In this document: positions 62,582-64,000 of the stretch, piece after piece
Layout: each line of letters begins with the position of its first letter
Position numbering within the stretch: the stretch's first letter is position 1
Source: Asterias amurensis
Taxonomy: Eukaryota; Echinodermata; Asteroidea; Forcipulatida; Asteriidae
Assembly (NCBI RefSeq): GCF_032118995.1
Contig: NC_092650.1
Span: 21,824,501 to 21,888,500, forward strand
Length of the DNA stretch: 64,000 bases
Direction: 5' to 3'
Notes under the pieces: model-generated
Seen by the model: the letters and a program-made list of their open reading frames with translations, nothing else
What the model was told of the DNA's origin: nothing
The model's database searches: none
Made by a program: the position numbers and the translations under genes

Positions 62582-64000
62582 TTAGTACTGATTCTCCAGT
62601 ATATATTCCTTGATTTTCTTGGGTAGCGGTAGCATTTGGATGTGATGACGTGGGTACACCTCTCTGATCAAAAAACGACACAGGTGTTGAAGGGATCGCA
62701 TCTCCGTAAACCTGGACACCCAGTCCGTCAGGCGGGCTGGGAAGGATTGCACCCCCAGTGCATCGCGCATGTAGCCATAGACTCCACTCCTGGATTCCTT
62801 TACGGCGCATTCAATCAACTCTACTATAGAGGTGTGACCGTCAGAATCATTCAAGCTGAAAAGGCCGTTGCGATGCTCGATGCGCGTGTGCAACGTACGG
62901 CCGTGGGAGTTGAAACTCAGACTCAGTAAGTACCGCTCGTCTGAGCTATCTCTCACGAGGAAGTTTCCGTCGGGCAAAGTGGAAAGCTTTTCCTCTGCCT
63001 GGGCCTGTGTTAAGGGACCCCAGTACCACGGCTGGCGGGGAATCTTAGCCAGCTCGTTGGCTAGAGAACTCTCATAAGGCACCGCACCTATGATTTCATA
63101 TATCGTAGCCCTGTTGTCAATGGGGGCAGCACTTCCATACTGCCAAGGTCTTGCCGCTACTTTCCCAAGTGCGCGATTTTTTGGTCTTGCTGGTGGACGT
63201 GGTGGCATTTCACAATTGTCCAGTTCCCCATTATTAATTTCCTCACTTCCACCTTGAGCGAGGGCCGGGAGGGGTCTATTTCTTAGTGCAGCTGGTTTCG
63301 GAGGAATTTGTGGTGGACTTGTGTGTGTGGAGAAGAGTGGGGGTGGTGGCCGCATATAAGACCGGTTATCAAGGTTTTCTTGAAAATTGTCTTCAGTTTC
63401 ATGGACTTTAATATGCGCATCATTGTCTCCTTCTTCAGGATATTGTTTGTGTCCATTTATGACGTTGTTTGTATCACTATCACCACAAGCACAACATTCT
63501 TCATTGATCTTTTTCTGTTTCATTTCAAGTAAATATTCACAGGATTTGCGAAATTCTTCTCCCCTTCGGACTGGTATAACATAGCCCACCCCTTTACCAC
63601 ATAGTTTACTCTGGGAGTCATGATAAGTAGATGGGTTTTTACTTTGATCGTCATCAACAGGCTCAGCTTCGAGGAGGTCGCCATTTGTCAAAGCCGTCGA
63701 GTCTTTGTACTTTTCATGCGAGTTACTTCCGGGTTCGTCACACTCTTCAGTAGACTTCAACTCAGCTGAGATTTTCGGTCCTCTTTTCTCACCACTTCTG
63801 GATTCTGATCGTCTGTTTTTGAACAGCCATTTGTGTGACTTTCCAGACGGTAACTTAGCAGTGCTTGGCGTGGTTTTACCACTCGGTTCGGTGTCATTGC
63901 TGTTGTTTTGCTCCTCCTCGCCCATGTAATTTTCCGGGATAGGCAAGATTACCACTACGCCATCATTATTTTCAGACGAAGAAGTCGAATTATTGGACGA
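62582..64000 (-). CDS. SOCS6/SOCS7-type suppressor of cytokine signalling (5' end outside window)
   Basis: One uninterrupted reading frame runs from the stop at 62582-62584 to the window edge, at least 472 codons. The codon at 63953-63955 is GTG, not a true start; the first in-frame ATG (MGEEEQ) is near 63925, but the frame stays open beyond it. The SH2 domain starts at WYWGPLT (about 63028) with the phosphotyrosine-binding Arg of FLVRDSS at 62951-62953. The last 40 residues are a SOCS box: SLQHLCRFLI is the Elongin-BC part and LPLPKKIKEYI fits a Cul5 box. Such proteins recruit an E3 ligase to phosphotyrosine partners. N-terminal to the SH2 are Ser- and charge-rich sequence and two proline-rich stretches (about 63270-63355 and 63181-63207) that could bind SH3 domains. 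The SH2 and SOCS box match vertebrate SOCS6 and SOCS7 about equally. Confidence 0.93.
   Translation of the reverse strand, partial: SSNNSTSSSENNDGVVVILPIPENYMGEEEQNNSNDTEPSGKTTPSTAKLPSGKSHKWLFKNRRSESRSGEKRGPKISAELKSTEECDEPGSNSHEKYKDSTALTNGDLLEAEPVDDDQSKNPSTYHDSQSKLCGKGVGYVIPVRRGEEFRKSCEYLLEMKQKKINEECCACGDSDTNNVINGHKQYPEEGDNDAHIKVHETEDNFQENLDNRSYMRPPPPLFSTHTSPPQIPPKPAALRNRPLPALAQGGSEEINNGELDNCEMPPRPPARPKNRALGKVAARPWQYGSAAPIDNRATIYEIIGAVPYESSLANELAKIPRQPWYWGPLTQAQAEEKLSTLPDGNFLVRDSSDERYLLSLSFNSHGRTLHTRIEHRNGLFSLNDSDGHTSIVELIECAVKESRSGVYGYMRDALGVQSFPARLTDWVSRFTEMRSLQHLCRFLIREVYPRHHIQMLPLPKKIKEYILENQY

Noticed and set aside
63925-63955. SOCS start codon at 63955 or at the ATG near 63925
   Set aside because: 63953-63955 is GTG, and the frame is open to the window edge, so the true start probably lies outside.
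1-64000. LTR retrovirus, endogenous virus or Polinton copies
   Set aside because: No long terminal repeats, protease/integrase, capsid or polymerase-like stretches were recognised; retroelement traces are LINE ends and SINEs only.

Overview
The window is nuclear DNA from an animal. Spliced genes with GT-AG introns lie among many short non-autonomous DNA transposons and tRNA-derived SINEs. The proteins are deuterostome-like, and the repeat landscape (dense TTAA-flanked MITEs, TATT-tailed LINE ends) suggests an echinoderm, perhaps a sea star; the species is inference. No bacterial or organellar DNA, CRISPR array, LTR retrovirus or Polinton was recognised.

Five protein-coding genes can be supported. 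(1) 1013-3044, +: the last three exons of a xanthine dehydrogenase/aldehyde oxidase family enzyme, preceded at 505-990 by three tandem truncated copies of its first visible exon. (2) 9705-16274, +: an eight-exon TLDc-domain gene, MEAK7 (TLDC1), about 479 aa. (3) 19451-30129, +: a ten-exon gamma-SNAP gene (NAPG), 311 aa. (4) 34941-42855, +: a seven-exon COQ9 gene, 313 aa. (5) 62582-64000, -: the 3' part of a SOCS6/SOCS7-type gene in one long exon that stays open to the window edge. Genes 2-4 are complete, head to tail, and serve unrelated housekeeping roles: mTOR-linked signalling at lysosomes, SNARE recycling, and mitochondrial ubiquinone synthesis.

Most remaining sequence is repeats. The commonest are elements flanked by TTAA with ends starting AGG, like the T2/Kolobok type. 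They form several families (named here TTAA-A, B, C, K, L, M) that share body segments but differ in ends and central palindromes. Other inverted-repeat families (MITE-D to MITE-W) include two hAT-like elements with perfect 8-bp target duplications. Nesting is common; the clearest case has three levels (SINE in TTAA-C in MITE-D, 24511-25440). The 20-kb stretch from COQ9 to the SOCS gene holds no gene I can recognise.

Exon borders were read by eye from splice sites, reading frame and remembered homologues; no search or alignment was run. Repeat ends are mostly good to within a few bases when TTAA or a target duplication is cited, and looser otherwise.
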